Positions 21,556-29,662 of a DNA stretch of 64,000 bases are shown here, piece by piece. The DNA is taken from contig CAWDUJ010000015.1 of NCBI GenBank assembly GCA_963805455.1, forward strand, positions 1 to 64,000, read 5' to 3'. Below the pieces are notes generated by a model. That model searched no databases. It was not told the origin of the DNA and was given only the letters and a program-made list of their open reading frames with translations. The position numbers and the translations under genes were made by a program. The stretch is from VRUE01 sp963805455 (GTDB lineage Bacteria; Actinomycetota; Thermoleophilia; Solirubrobacterales; 70-9). Each line of letters opens with the position of its first letter. Position 1 is the stretch's first letter.

Positions 21556-22287
21556 TTCTGTGGCTCGGGCAGCATGGCCGCCGCGATGGCGCGGGGCTGG
21601 GTCGGGGCCGTCGACACGATGCTGTTCACGGACGGTGGCTCGGGCCGGGCGGCCGCGCTCGCCGTCGAGGTCGGCGGCCGCGCGGTCGCCTCGAACGCCG
21701 ATTTGGCCGAGGCGGCCGACGTCGTCGTCCTCGCGGTCAAGCCGGCGCGGCTGCGCGACGCCGCCGCCGAGATCGGAGAATTCACGAAGCCGCTCGTCTC
21801 GCTGCTCGGCGCCACCCCGCTGGAGAGCGTCCGCGCCGCCTTCCCGGGCGGCGATGTCTTCCGGGTGATGCCCAACGTCGCGGTCGAGGTGCGGCGGGGT
21901 GTGCTGTGTATCGCCGGCGGCGAATCGGCCGAGGTCAGGGGCCTGCTCGAGCTGCTCGGGAGGACGGTCGAGCTGCCCGACTCGGAGTTCGACGCCGCGA
22001 CGGCGATCATGGGCTGCGCGCCCGCCTATCTCGCGCTCGCTGTCGAGGCGCTGGCCGACGCCGGAGCCGAGGCCGGGCTCGACGAGGAGCTGGCGCGGGA
22101 ACTCGTGGTCGAGACCACCGCCGGGACGGCAGAGTTGCTGCGGGCCAACCATCCCGCCGACGTCCGCCGGGCGGTCGCCTCGCCGGGGGGCAGCACCGAG
22201 GCCGGCCTCGAGGCGCTCGATCGTGAGAACGCCCGCGGCGCCTTCGCCGCCGCGGTCAGGGCATCGCTGGAGAGGATGCAACCTTGA
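21544..22287 (+). CDS. proC: Pyrroline-5-carboxylate reductase
   Basis: Last step of proline synthesis: NAD(P)H reduction of pyrroline-5-carboxylate. 247 residues. An N-terminal Rossmann fold (VIGFCGSGSMAAAMARG), LAVKPARL, RVMPNVAVEV (near 104), and a C-terminal dimer domain with VETTAGTAELL and SPGGSTEAGLEAL. The start codon lies inside a 20-bp perfect inverted repeat. It overlaps yggT by 4 bases and so begins the proC-yggT-lspA-rluD unit. Confidence 0.93.
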   Translation: MVIGFCGSGSMAAAMARGWVGAVDTMLFTDGGSGRAAALAVEVGGRAVASNADLAEAADVVVLAVKPARLRDAAAEIGEFTKPLVSLLGATPLESVRAAFPGGDVFRVMPNVAVEVRRGVLCIAGGESAEVRGLLELLGRTVELPDSEFDAATAIMGCAPAYLALAVEALADAGAEAGLDEELARELVVETTAGTAELLRANHPADVRRAVASPGGSTEAGLEALDRENARGAFAAAVRASLERMQP

Positions 22288-22595
22288 GCGCGATCCCGCT
22301 CGCCCTCACCCGCGACGACGTCGCCGAATACGTCAGCGCCCTGTTCCTCGTCTACCTCGTCCTGATCCTGATCAACGTCCTCCTCTCCTGGGTCCCGCGG
22401 ATGCCGTACAACCGGGCGCTCCGCGCGGTGGTCGACTTCGTGACCGAGACCACGAACCCCTACATCAACCTCTTCAGGCGCATCCTGCCGCCGATCGGCG
22501 GTGGCGGTGGATTTGCTCTCGACCTCAGCCCGATCATCGCGATCATCGTCCTCATGATCGTGCGGGCGGTCGTCGTCGGCCTGATCTCAGGGTGA
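22284..22595 (+). CDS. YggT-family membrane protein
   Basis: 103 residues with two hydrophobic segments (about 18-37 and 80-100). The family pattern SWVPRMPYNRALR...TNPYINLFRRILPPIGG lies between them. YggT proteins sit in the inner membrane next to proC, yggS or sepF in many bacteria and are linked to osmotic tolerance and division clusters. The precise role is unknown. It overlaps both neighbours by 4 bases (ATGA/GTGA). Confidence 0.88.
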   Translation: MSAIPLALTRDDVAEYVSALFLVYLVLILINVLLSWVPRMPYNRALRAVVDFVTETTNPYINLFRRILPPIGGGGGFALDLSPIIAIIVLMIVRAVVVGLISG

Positions 22596-23047
22596 GCGTG
22601 GAGCGGGGGAGGGCCTGGCGCCTCGCCGGCGCGCTGTGCGGTCTCGTCGTCGCCCTCGACCAGGGCGCCAAGGCTGTGGTCGAGGCCCACCTCTACCCCG
22701 GCGAGCACGTCGACATCCTCGGGCCGATCGGCCTCACCCTGGCCCACAACGAGGGGGTCGCGTTCGGCCTCGCCGGCGACGGCGGCGGCCTCCTGGTCGC
22801 CTTCGCCCTCGGCAGCCTGATCTTCATCGGCTGGCTCTTCTCCCGCGACCCGACCCGCCCCTGGATGTGGGTCGCGGTCGGCCTTCTCGCCGGCGGCGCC
22901 CTCGGCAACCTCGCCGACCGGATCAGGGCCGAAGCGGTGACCGACTACATCGACATCTTCTCCTGGCCGCCGTTCAATCTTGCCGACGTCTCGATCACCC
23001 TGGGCGTGTTCCTGTTGGCCCTCAGCCTCACCGCGGAGCAGAAATGA
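22592..23047 (+). CDS. lspA: Lipoprotein signal peptidase II
   Basis: A membrane aspartyl protease that removes signal peptides from prolipoproteins after lipidation. 151 residues from a GTG overlapping the yggT stop. Four hydrophobic segments. The conserved N-terminal DQGAK and the two catalytic Asp in GNLADRI and FNLADVSI are present. It overlaps rluD by 4 bases. Substrates in the window include the lipobox protein at 53515. Confidence 0.93.
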   Translation: MSVERGRAWRLAGALCGLVVALDQGAKAVVEAHLYPGEHVDILGPIGLTLAHNEGVAFGLAGDGGGLLVAFALGSLIFIGWLFSRDPTRPWMWVAVGLLAGGALGNLADRIRAEAVTDYIDIFSWPPFNLADVSITLGVFLLALSLTAEQK

Positions 23048-23724
23048 GCGGCGACGCCGAGCTCCGGATCGTCCACATCGACGACTCGCTCGCTGTCGTC
23101 GACAAGCCGGCCGGGCTCGTCGTCCACAAGGCGCCCTCGCACCAGGGGCCGACGCTGGTCGACGAGCTGGGCGAGATCCTCGGCGGCGGCGAGCCGGAGC
23201 GGCCGGGCATCGTCCACCGGCTCGACAAGGGAACCAGCGGGCTGATGGTCGTCGCCCGTGACGAGGACGCCCTGCGCGCCCTCCAGGCCCAGGTCCGGCG
23301 CCGCGACGTCGAACGGGTCTACCTGGCTCTCGCCGACGGCCGCCTGCCGTCGCGGTCGGGGACGATCGACGCCCCGATCGGGCGTGCCTCCCGCCAGCGC
23401 CACCGGATGGCGGTCGCGGGTGCGGCGCCGCGCCAGGCGCGGACCCATTTCGAGGTCGTCGAGCTGCTCCCCCGCGCGACCCTGCTCAAAGCCCGCCTGG
23501 AGACCGGCCGCACCCACCAGATCCGCGCCCACTTCGCGGCGATCGACCACCCGCTGCTCGGCGACCCCACCTACGGCGGTGAGCTCCGCCACGGGCTCAC
23601 ACGGCCGTTCCTGCACGCCCACCGCCTCGCCTTCTCGCACCCGGTCACGTTCGAGAGGCTGACCTTCACCTCGGAGCTCCCCGGGGACCTCTCGAAGGCG
23701 CTGGAGGCGGCACGTGGAGCCTGA
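23044..23724 (+). CDS. rluD: RluA/RluD-family 23S rRNA pseudouridine synthase
   Basis: Makes pseudouridine in large-subunit rRNA. 226 residues. The catalytic motif HRLDKGTSGL carries the nucleophile Asp61. LETGRTHQIRAH and HPLLGDPTYGG follow. It lacks the N-terminal S4 domain of E. coli RluD, so the exact target position is uncertain and rluD is used as a family name. It is coupled to lspA by an ATGA overlap, an arrangement common in many bacteria. Confidence 0.88.
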   Translation: MSGDAELRIVHIDDSLAVVDKPAGLVVHKAPSHQGPTLVDELGEILGGGEPERPGIVHRLDKGTSGLMVVARDEDALRALQAQVRRRDVERVYLALADGRLPSRSGTIDAPIGRASRQRHRMAVAGAAPRQARTHFEVVELLPRATLLKARLETGRTHQIRAHFAAIDHPLLGDPTYGGELRHGLTRPFLHAHRLAFSHPVTFERLTFTSELPGDLSKALEAARGA

Positions 23725-23739
23725 TCGCGCTCACCCCTC

Positions 23740-23745
23740 TACAAT
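23740..23745 (+). promoter_or_regulatory. Possible -10 element upstream of rpsB
   Basis: TACAAT in the 130-base gap after rluD. No good -35 is seen. It would give an rpsB leader of about 100 bases. A Shine-Dalgarno (AAGGAG, about 23840) precedes the rpsB ATG. Confidence 0.35.
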
Positions 23746-23854
23746 CGTTCGCCCTTAAACCAACACCCGCCGTATCGCCCCGGATCCTGATCGGCATCTG
23801 CCGAATCCCCGGTAAGAGCGGTGGGGTAGCACCAAGACCAAGGAGATACGCGAA

Positions 23855-24823
23855 ATGCCAGAGGCTGGCCTCAAAGAGCTGCTCGAGGCTGGGGTCCACT
23901 TCGGACACCAGACCCGGCGCTGGAACCCGAACATGCGCCGATACATTTTCGGCGAGCTGGACGGGATCCATATCATCGACCTCGTCCAGACCGAGGAGCT
24001 GCTGGAGAAAGCCCGCGGCTTTGCCGGCGAGCTCGCCACCGGCGGTGGAACCGTGCTCTTCGTCGGCACCAAGAAGCAGGCTCGCGGCGCCGTCGAGGAG
24101 TGGGCCGACCGCTGCAAGATGCCGTACGTGAGCCAGCGCTGGCTCGGCGGCCTGCTGACCAACTACAACACGATCTCGGCGCGGATCGCGCGCCTGCACG
24201 AGCTCACCGACTGGCGCGACGAGGGCAAACTCGACCTGCTGCCGACCAAGGAGCGGATGGGGATGCAGGCCGAGCTCGCGAAGCTCGAGTTCAACCTCGG
24301 CGGCGTCCGCGACATGGACCGGCTGCCGGACGCAGTCTTTGTCACCGACCTGAAAACGGAGGAGATCGCCGTCCGCGAGGCGGTGCGCCTGCGGATCCCG
24401 ATCATCGGCCTCGTCGACACCAACTGTGACCCGACCCAGATCGACTTCGTCGTCCCCGGCAACGATGACGCGATCCGCTCCTGCGAGCTCGTGATAGGCA
24501 CGATCGGCAGCGCGATCGAGACCGGCGCCAGCTCCTGGCGCCAGCAGGAGGAAAAGCGGATCGCCGAGGAAATGGAGCGCCGCCGCAAGGAGGACGAAGA
24601 GCGGAAGAAACGCGAGGAGGAAGAGAAAGCCCGCGTCGCCGCCGAGGAGGCCGCGAAAGCCGCGGCGCAGCAGGCCGCCGCGCAGCAGGCCGCCGCGACC
24701 CCCACCGCGCCTCCCCAAAACCCGACGACACAGCCGCCCGCGACACCACCGGCGGAGGCCCCGCCGGCAGCAGCGCCGGCACCCGCCCCGGCGAGCGCCG
24801 CCCCCGAGGAGGGCTCGAAATGA
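23855..24823 (+). CDS. rpsB: Ribosomal protein S2 with long C-terminal extension
   Basis: Small-subunit ribosomal protein. The S2 core (about residues 1-232) has LLEAGVHFGHQTRRWNPNM, YVSQRWLGGLLTNY and DTNCDPTQIDFVVPGNDDAI. At 322 residues it is much longer than typical S2. The extra 85-90 residues are a charged coiled stretch (about 233-265) followed by a low-complexity Ala/Pro/Gln tail. It starts the rpsB-tsf-pyrH-frr-uppS-cdsA run and overlaps tsf by 4 bases. Confidence 0.95.
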   Translation: MPEAGLKELLEAGVHFGHQTRRWNPNMRRYIFGELDGIHIIDLVQTEELLEKARGFAGELATGGGTVLFVGTKKQARGAVEEWADRCKMPYVSQRWLGGLLTNYNTISARIARLHELTDWRDEGKLDLLPTKERMGMQAELAKLEFNLGGVRDMDRLPDAVFVTDLKTEEIAVREAVRLRIPIIGLVDTNCDPTQIDFVVPGNDDAIRSCELVIGTIGSAIETGASSWRQQEEKRIAEEMERRRKEDEERKKREEEEKARVAAEEAAKAAAQQAAAQQAAATPTAPPQNPTTQPPATPPAEAPPAAAPAPAPASAAPEEGSK

Positions 24824-25422
24824 GCGTCTCGGCGGCGGATGTGAAGGCGCTCCGGGATCGGACGGGGGCGGCGATGATGGACTGCAAAGCTGCCCTCGCC
24901 GAGGCCGACGGCGACGCCGAACGCGCGGTCGAGATCCTCCGGGTCAAGGGCCAGGCCTCGGCCGCCAAGCGGGAGGGGCGCGGCACCAACGAGGGCGTCG
25001 TCTCCTCCTACATCCATGCCAACGACCGGGTCGGGGCGATGGTCGAAGTCCAGTGCGAGACCGACTTCGTCGCCCGCAACGAGGACTTCAAAGCGTTTGC
25101 CTACGAGGTCGCGCTGCATATCGCGGCCACGGCTCCGCAGTACGTCTCATCCGAGGAGATCCCCGAGGAGGAGCGCGAGGCCGAGAAGCGCGTCTTCGAA
25201 GAGAAGGCCCGCGAGGACGGCAAACCCGATGACGTCGTCGAGAAAATCGTCGCCGGGCAGCTCTCCAAGTGGGGGAAGGACGTCGCCCTCCTCGACCAGT
25301 CCCACGTCAACACGGACAAGCACGACTCGAAGTCGATCGAGGAGCTTCGCCAGGAGATGGCGGCGAAGACCGGCGAGAACATCCGGATCGCCAGGTTCGC
25401 CTACTTCCACGTCGGTCAATGA
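24820..25422 (+). CDS. tsf: Translation elongation factor Ts
   Basis: Guanine nucleotide exchange factor for EF-Tu. 200 residues, the compact form seen in several lineages. The UBA-like N-terminus has LRDRTGAAMMDCKAAL, and the EF-Tu contact motif TDFVAR is at 81-86. One core domain and a C-terminal module follow (SHVNTDKH, then IRIARFAYFHVGQ). A dispersed repeat copy separates it from pyrH. Confidence 0.95.
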   Translation: MSVSAADVKALRDRTGAAMMDCKAALAEADGDAERAVEILRVKGQASAAKREGRGTNEGVVSSYIHANDRVGAMVEVQCETDFVARNEDFKAFAYEVALHIAATAPQYVSSEEIPEEEREAEKRVFEEKAREDGKPDDVVEKIVAGQLSKWGKDVALLDQSHVNTDKHDSKSIEELRQEMAAKTGENIRIARFAYFHVGQ

Positions 25423-25478
25423 GGCGGAGCGGAGCGAGCGTCACGATCTGACCTCCGCGAGCGGAGCGAAGCCGAAAG
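25423..25478 (+). repeat. Dispersed element between tsf and pyrH, copy 5
   Basis: GGCGGAGCGGAGCGAGCG, then TCACGATCTGA, then CCTCCGCGAGCGGAGCGAAG. It fills the whole tsf-pyrH gap. TCACGATCTGA plus flanking blocks match the hisF insertion read on the other strand. Confidence 0.7.
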
Positions 25479-25480
25479 TT

Positions 25481-26215
25481 ATGGAGTCGAACCCAAAGTT
25501 CTCGCGCATCCTCCTGAAGGTCTCGGGAGAGGCCCTGATGGGGGATCTCGAGTTCGGGACCGACGCCGCTGAGATCCAGAAGATCGCCCGCCAGGTGGCG
25601 GCCGTGCGCGAGCGCGGGGTGGAGGTCGCGATCGTGGTCGGCGCCGGCAACATCTTCCGCGGGCTCGAGGCCGCCGCGGCCGGGATGGACCGGGCCACCG
25701 GCGACTACATGGGGATGCTCGCCACGGTCCTCAACGCGCTGACCCTCCAGGACGCGCTGGAGCACATCGGCGAGCACACCCGGGTTATGTCGGCGATCGA
25801 CGTCAAGGAGGTCGCCGAGCCCTACATCCGCCGCCGCGCGATGCGCCACCTCGAGAAAGGCCGAGTCGTGATCTTCGCCGCCGGCACCGGCAACCCGTTC
25901 TTCACCACCGACACCGCCGCCGCCCTCCGCGCCCTGGAGATGCGCGCGGAAGCGATCCTGATGGCGAAGAACGGGGTCGAGGGCGTCTACGACTCCGACC
26001 CGGCGACCAACCCGGACGCCACGTTCATTCCCGAGATCTCCCACCGCGAGGCGATCGAGCGCGGGCTGAAGGTGATGGACTCGACCGCGCTCTCGCTCTG
26101 CATGGACAACGGGCTGCCGATCTACGTCTTCAACATGGGAGACGAGTCGAACATAGATAGGATCGTCCGCGGCGAGAGAGTGGGCACATTGGTCTCCAAC
26201 GATCCCGCCGTCTAG
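25481..26215 (+). CDS. pyrH: Uridylate kinase
   Basis: Phosphorylates UMP to UDP. An amino-acid-kinase-fold enzyme (244 residues) with LLKVSGEALMG at the N-terminus, VVGAGNIFRG near 51, ATGDYMGMLATVLNALTLQ near 70, FAAGTGNPFFTTDTAAALRA near 132, and MDSTALSLCMDNGLPIYVFNM near the end. ATG 25481 directly follows the repeat copy and has no clear Shine-Dalgarno. The upstream open frame is not S2/Ts-like and was not used as a start. Confidence 0.94.
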   Translation: MESNPKFSRILLKVSGEALMGDLEFGTDAAEIQKIARQVAAVRERGVEVAIVVGAGNIFRGLEAAAAGMDRATGDYMGMLATVLNALTLQDALEHIGEHTRVMSAIDVKEVAEPYIRRRAMRHLEKGRVVIFAAGTGNPFFTTDTAAALRALEMRAEAILMAKNGVEGVYDSDPATNPDATFIPEISHREAIERGLKVMDSTALSLCMDNGLPIYVFNMGDESNIDRIVRGERVGTLVSNDPAV

Positions 26216-26225
26216 GAGGGAACCA

Positions 26226-26789
26226 GTGGAGCTGATCGACGAGCTGCTCAAGGACGCCAAGGACCGGATGACGAAGTCGGTCGAGTCGAGCCGTGGCGAA
26301 CTGGCGACGGTCCGAACCGGCCGCGCCTCGCCGCACCTGCTCGACCGGATCACGGTCGACTACTACGGCTCGCCCACGCCGCTGAAGCAGCTGGCCAACA
26401 TCGCCGCCTCCGATGCCCGGCTGCTGACCGTCACCCCCTTCGACAAGTCGTCGATCGAGTCGATCGAGAAGGCGATCCGCGAGTCCGATATCGGCCTCGA
26501 GCCGAGCAACGACGGCAGCCTGATCCGGCTCTCGATCCCGGAGCTGACCGAGGAGCGGCGCCGGGAGATGGTCAAGGTGGTCCACGGGGTCGCCGAGGAG
26601 GGCAGGGTCGCGGTCCGCAACATCCGCCGCGACACGATGCACGACCTGCGCGAGCTGAAAAAAGAGGGCGAAGCGGGCGAGGACGACGAGCGCCGCGCCG
26701 AGACCTCCCTCCAGAAACAGACCGACGACGCGGTCGCCGAGATCGACACCCTCCTCAAGGGAAAGGAAGAGGAGATCCTGGAGGTGTGA
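26226..26789 (+). CDS. frr: Ribosome recycling factor
   Basis: With EF-G, splits post-termination ribosomes. 187 residues from GTG 26226, preceded by AGGAGGGA. Family sequence includes KDRMTKSVESSRGELATVRTGRASPHLLD, KQLANIAASDARLLTVTPFD, and LSIPELTEERRREMVK. It is in its usual place after pyrH and overlaps uppS by 4 bases. Confidence 0.95.
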   Translation: MELIDELLKDAKDRMTKSVESSRGELATVRTGRASPHLLDRITVDYYGSPTPLKQLANIAASDARLLTVTPFDKSSIESIEKAIRESDIGLEPSNDGSLIRLSIPELTEERRREMVKVVHGVAEEGRVAVRNIRRDTMHDLRELKKEGEAGEDDERRAETSLQKQTDDAVAEIDTLLKGKEEEILEV

Positions 26790-27454
26790 CCACCTCCGCG
26801 CGTTACGTCGCGATCATCACCGACGGCAACGGCCGCTGGGCCCAGCAGAGGGGGCTGCCGGTCGTCGAGGGGCACAAAGCCGGGGCCGACACGGTGAAGG
26901 CGCGCCTCCGCGATGCGGTCGAGCTCGGGATCGAGGAGCTGACCGTCTACTCGTTCTCGACCGAGAACTGGTCCCGGCCCCCCGAGGAGGTCAGCGGCCT
27001 GATGCAGATGTTCGGGGAACGAATTGCGGCCGAGACGCCCGAGCTGAGCGAGGAGGGCGTGCGGATGCGGTTCATCGGGCGCCGCGAGGGGATCGCGCCG
27101 GAGCTGGTCGAGCGCATGAGGTGGTCCGAGGAGACGACCTCCGGCAACGACCGGATCACGCTCTTCGTCGCCTTCAACTACGGCGGCAGAGCCGAGATAG
27201 TTGATGCAGCGCGCAGCTTCGAGGGGACCTCCGAGGAGGAGTTCCGCGACCATCTCTACGCGCCCGAGATGCACGATCCCGACCTCCTGATACGAACCAG
27301 CGGCGAGCGGCGGGTCTCCAACTATCTGCTCTGGCAGTGCGCCTACTCGGAGCTCGTCTTCCGCGACGAGCTCTGGCCCGACTTCGGTCGCGGGGCCTTC
27401 GAGCAGTCACTCGAAGAGTTCGCCGAGCGCCGCCGCCGGTTCGGGGCCCGGTGA
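26786..27454 (+). CDS. uppS: Isoprenyl transferase (undecaprenyl diphosphate synthase family)
   Basis: A cis-prenyltransferase making the polyprenyl carrier for wall synthesis. 222 residues. The catalytic Asp13 is in TDGNGRWA (the usual Met before DGNGRWA is Thr here). GHKAGADTVK, YSFSTENWSRP, FNYGGRAEI, DLLIRTSGERRVSNYLLWQCAYSE (in parts) and ELWPDF follow. Chain length of the product cannot be told. It lies in an isoprenoid/phospholipid set (uppS-cdsA-dxr-rseP). Confidence 0.93.
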   Translation: MTTSARYVAIITDGNGRWAQQRGLPVVEGHKAGADTVKARLRDAVELGIEELTVYSFSTENWSRPPEEVSGLMQMFGERIAAETPELSEEGVRMRFIGRREGIAPELVERMRWSEETTSGNDRITLFVAFNYGGRAEIVDAARSFEGTSEEEFRDHLYAPEMHDPDLLIRTSGERRVSNYLLWQCAYSELVFRDELWPDFGRGAFEQSLEEFAERRRRFGAR

Positions 27455-28404
27455 TGGAGTCCGGACGCGGCGAGGACGGCGAGGGGCGCCACCGCGACTC
27501 GGAGTTCGAGCGAGCGGTCGACCACTTCGAGGAACTCGACGACCCGACGGTCGCCAAGGAGAGGGTCGAGAGGCCCGAGGGGCCGCCGCGGGCCAAATCG
27601 CGCCGGATGCGCGGCGAGACGATCAGGCGGGTCCTTGTCGCGATCCCCTGGATCGCCTTCGCGATCGCGATCTCCGTCGCCGGGGGGATCCCGTTCTCGC
27701 TGGCGATGATCGGGATCGGGCTGCTCTGCACCCGCGAGTTCCTGACGATGTCGGCGCCGATGCGCCCGATCGGCATCGCCGCCTACCTGACGGTCACCGC
27801 CCTGGTCGTCGCCGCCCACTTCGGCACCGCCTTCAACGTGCTGCTGGTCCTCGCCGCCTCCTTCCTGGCCCTGTTCGCCTTCGGCGCCGACCGCAAGCGC
27901 CGCGACGGGATCACGGTGTCGATGGGAGTCACCCTGCTCGGGATCCTCTGGATAGGCATCCCGCTCGTCCACGCGGTGCTGTTGCGCGACCTGCCCGACC
28001 ACGGCGCCGCGCTGCTGGTCGACGTCCTCGTCGGGACCTTCGCCAGCGACACCGGCGCCTACGCGACCGGCCGAATGTTCGGCTCGCACCGGATCGCCCC
28101 CAGCCTCTCGCCGAACAAGACGATCGAGGGGCTGGTAGGCGGCTTCGTCATCGGCACGATGGCGTTCTGGTTCGCCGGCCTCTACCAGGACTGGCTGACC
28201 GGAATCGACGCCCTGGTCATCGGGGCGGCGGTGGCCTTCGTCGCGCCGATCGGCGATCTGTTCGAGTCGATGGTGAAGCGCGACCTCGGCACCAAGGACA
28301 CCGGCCGCCTGTTCGGCCCCCACGGCGGCCTCCTCGACCGCCTCGACGCGGTCTTCTTCACGATCGTTGTCGGTTACTACCTCTCGATCCAGTTCGTCTA
28401 CTGA
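27454..28404 (+). CDS. cdsA: Phosphatidate cytidylyltransferase (CDP-DAG synthase)
   Basis: Makes CDP-diacylglycerol from phosphatidate and CTP in the membrane. 316 residues. A charged, probably disordered N-terminal stretch of about 60 residues, then about eight membrane segments. The family signature near 282-310 has SMVKRDLGTKDTG followed by GPHGGLLDRLDA. ATG 27454 overlaps the uppS stop by one base. Its product feeds PgsA at 38066. Confidence 0.92.
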   Translation: MESGRGEDGEGRHRDSEFERAVDHFEELDDPTVAKERVERPEGPPRAKSRRMRGETIRRVLVAIPWIAFAIAISVAGGIPFSLAMIGIGLLCTREFLTMSAPMRPIGIAAYLTVTALVVAAHFGTAFNVLLVLAASFLALFAFGADRKRRDGITVSMGVTLLGILWIGIPLVHAVLLRDLPDHGAALLVDVLVGTFASDTGAYATGRMFGSHRIAPSLSPNKTIEGLVGGFVIGTMAFWFAGLYQDWLTGIDALVIGAAVAFVAPIGDLFESMVKRDLGTKDTGRLFGPHGGLLDRLDAVFFTIVVGYYLSIQFVY

Positions 28405-28420
28405 CGTCACTTACGCTGAG

Positions 28421-28457
28421 CCTGCGATTTCCCTCGATAAGCGATGGAAATCGCAGG
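28421..28457. repeat. Inverted repeat between cdsA and dxr
   Basis: Perfect 12-base arms CCTGCGATTTCC (28421-28432) and GGAAATCGCAGG (28446-28457) around 13 bases. No T run follows, so a classical terminator is doubtful. It may be another mobile palindrome. Confidence 0.6.
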
Positions 28458-28503
28458 GTCGCAGTCTGAGACGGGGCGATCACGGCCGATCGGGGCTCGT
28501 ACC

Positions 28504-28509
28504 TACACT
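28504..28509 (+). promoter_or_regulatory. -10 element of dxr, leaderless layout
   Basis: TACACT, 7 bases before the ATG, with no Shine-Dalgarno. Transcription would begin at or next to the start codon. Confidence 0.45.
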
Positions 28510-28516
28510 TCCTCCC

Positions 28517-29662
28517 ATGAGGAAACTGGTCATTCTCGGCGCGACCGGGTCGATCGGGACCCAGGCGCTGCAGATCGTCGCCGCCTCCGACGACCTCCAG
28601 GTCGTCGGCCTGAGCGCGGGAACAAGCTGGGAGCCGCTGCTGCAGGCAGCCCGCCAGCACGGCGTCCCGACGGTGGCGCTCGCCGACCCCGAGGCCGCGA
28701 GCCGGGCGCGCTCGGCCTGGGACGGACGGGTGCTAGAGGGCGAGGAAGGAACCAGAGAGCTGATCGCCGTTTCCGGCGCCGACCTGGTCCTGAACGGGAT
28801 CGTCGGGGCCGCCGGCCTCGGCCCGACGGTCGTCGCCCTCAGCGAGGGGATCGACCTCGCCCTCGCCAACAAGGAGAGCCTGGTGATCGGCGGCGAGCTG
28901 ACCACCGCGCTTGCCGAAGCGACCGGCGCCAGGCTGCTTCCGGTCGACTCCGAGCACTCGGCGCTGTTCCAGCTGATCGCCGCTGAGCCGCCGGGGACCG
29001 TCGACCGCCTGGTCCTGACCGCCTCCGGAGGGCCGTTCCGCGGCCGCACCGACCTCACCGAGGTCAGCGTCGAGGACGCTCTCGCGCACCCGACCTGGCG
29101 GATGGGGGGCAGGATCACGGTCGACTCGGCGACGCTGATGAACAAGGGCTTCGAGGCGATCGAGGCCCACCTCCTGTTCGGCGTGCCCTACGAGCGGATC
29201 GAGGTCGTGATCCACCCGCAGTCGATCGTCCACTCGCTGATCGACCTCAACGACGGCGCTACTCTCGCGCACCTCGGCTACCCCGACATGAGGGTCCCGA
29301 TCTCCTACGCGCTGCACTACCCCGAGCGCGCCGACGTCGACGTCCCCCGGCTCGACCTCGCCGCCGTCGGCGAGCTCAGCTTCGAGGAGCCCGACACCGA
29401 GACCTTCGCCTGCCTGCGGCTGGCGCTCGAGGCCGGCCGGGCGGGCGGCAGCGCTCCCTGCGTGCTCAACGCTGCCGACGAGGTCGCGGTCGGCGCCTTC
29501 CTCGAGGGACGGATCCCGTTCACGGCGATCGCCGCCGCGGTCGAGGGAACACTCAGCGAGATGCCCGCCCAGCCGGTGACCCATTTCCAGGACCTGTTCA
29601 CCCTCGACGAGGAGGCGCGCCGCCGCACCGAGGAGCAGATCGCGGGGTTTGCAGCGGTATGA
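28517..29662 (+). CDS. dxr: 1-deoxy-D-xylulose-5-phosphate reductoisomerase
   Basis: Second step of the MEP isoprenoid pathway: converts DXP to MEP with NADPH; the target of fosmidomycin. 381 residues. The NADPH fold is LVILGATGSIGTQAL at the N-terminus. LALANKESLVIGG and the metal ligands in PVDSEHSALFQ are near 115-155. TASGGPFRG and MNKGFEAIEAHLLF follow. The ATG at 28517 follows a TACACT -10 by 7 bases. It overlaps rseP by 4 bases. Confidence 0.96.
   Translation: MRKLVILGATGSIGTQALQIVAASDDLQVVGLSAGTSWEPLLQAARQHGVPTVALADPEAASRARSAWDGRVLEGEEGTRELIAVSGADLVLNGIVGAAGLGPTVVALSEGIDLALANKESLVIGGELTTALAEATGARLLPVDSEHSALFQLIAAEPPGTVDRLVLTASGGPFRGRTDLTEVSVEDALAHPTWRMGGRITVDSATLMNKGFEAIEAHLLFGVPYERIEVVIHPQSIVHSLIDLNDGATLAHLGYPDMRVPISYALHYPERADVDVPRLDLAAVGELSFEEPDTETFACLRLALEAGRAGGSAPCVLNAADEVAVGAFLEGRIPFTAIAAAVEGTLSEMPAQPVTHFQDLFTLDEEARRRTEEQIAGFAAV

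Noticed and set aside
21899..22591. Long N-terminal extension of lspA upstream of GTG 22592
   Set aside because: The open frame continues upstream through proC and yggT in another frame, but is Arg/Pro-rich shadow sequence. The GTG overlapping the yggT stop fits.
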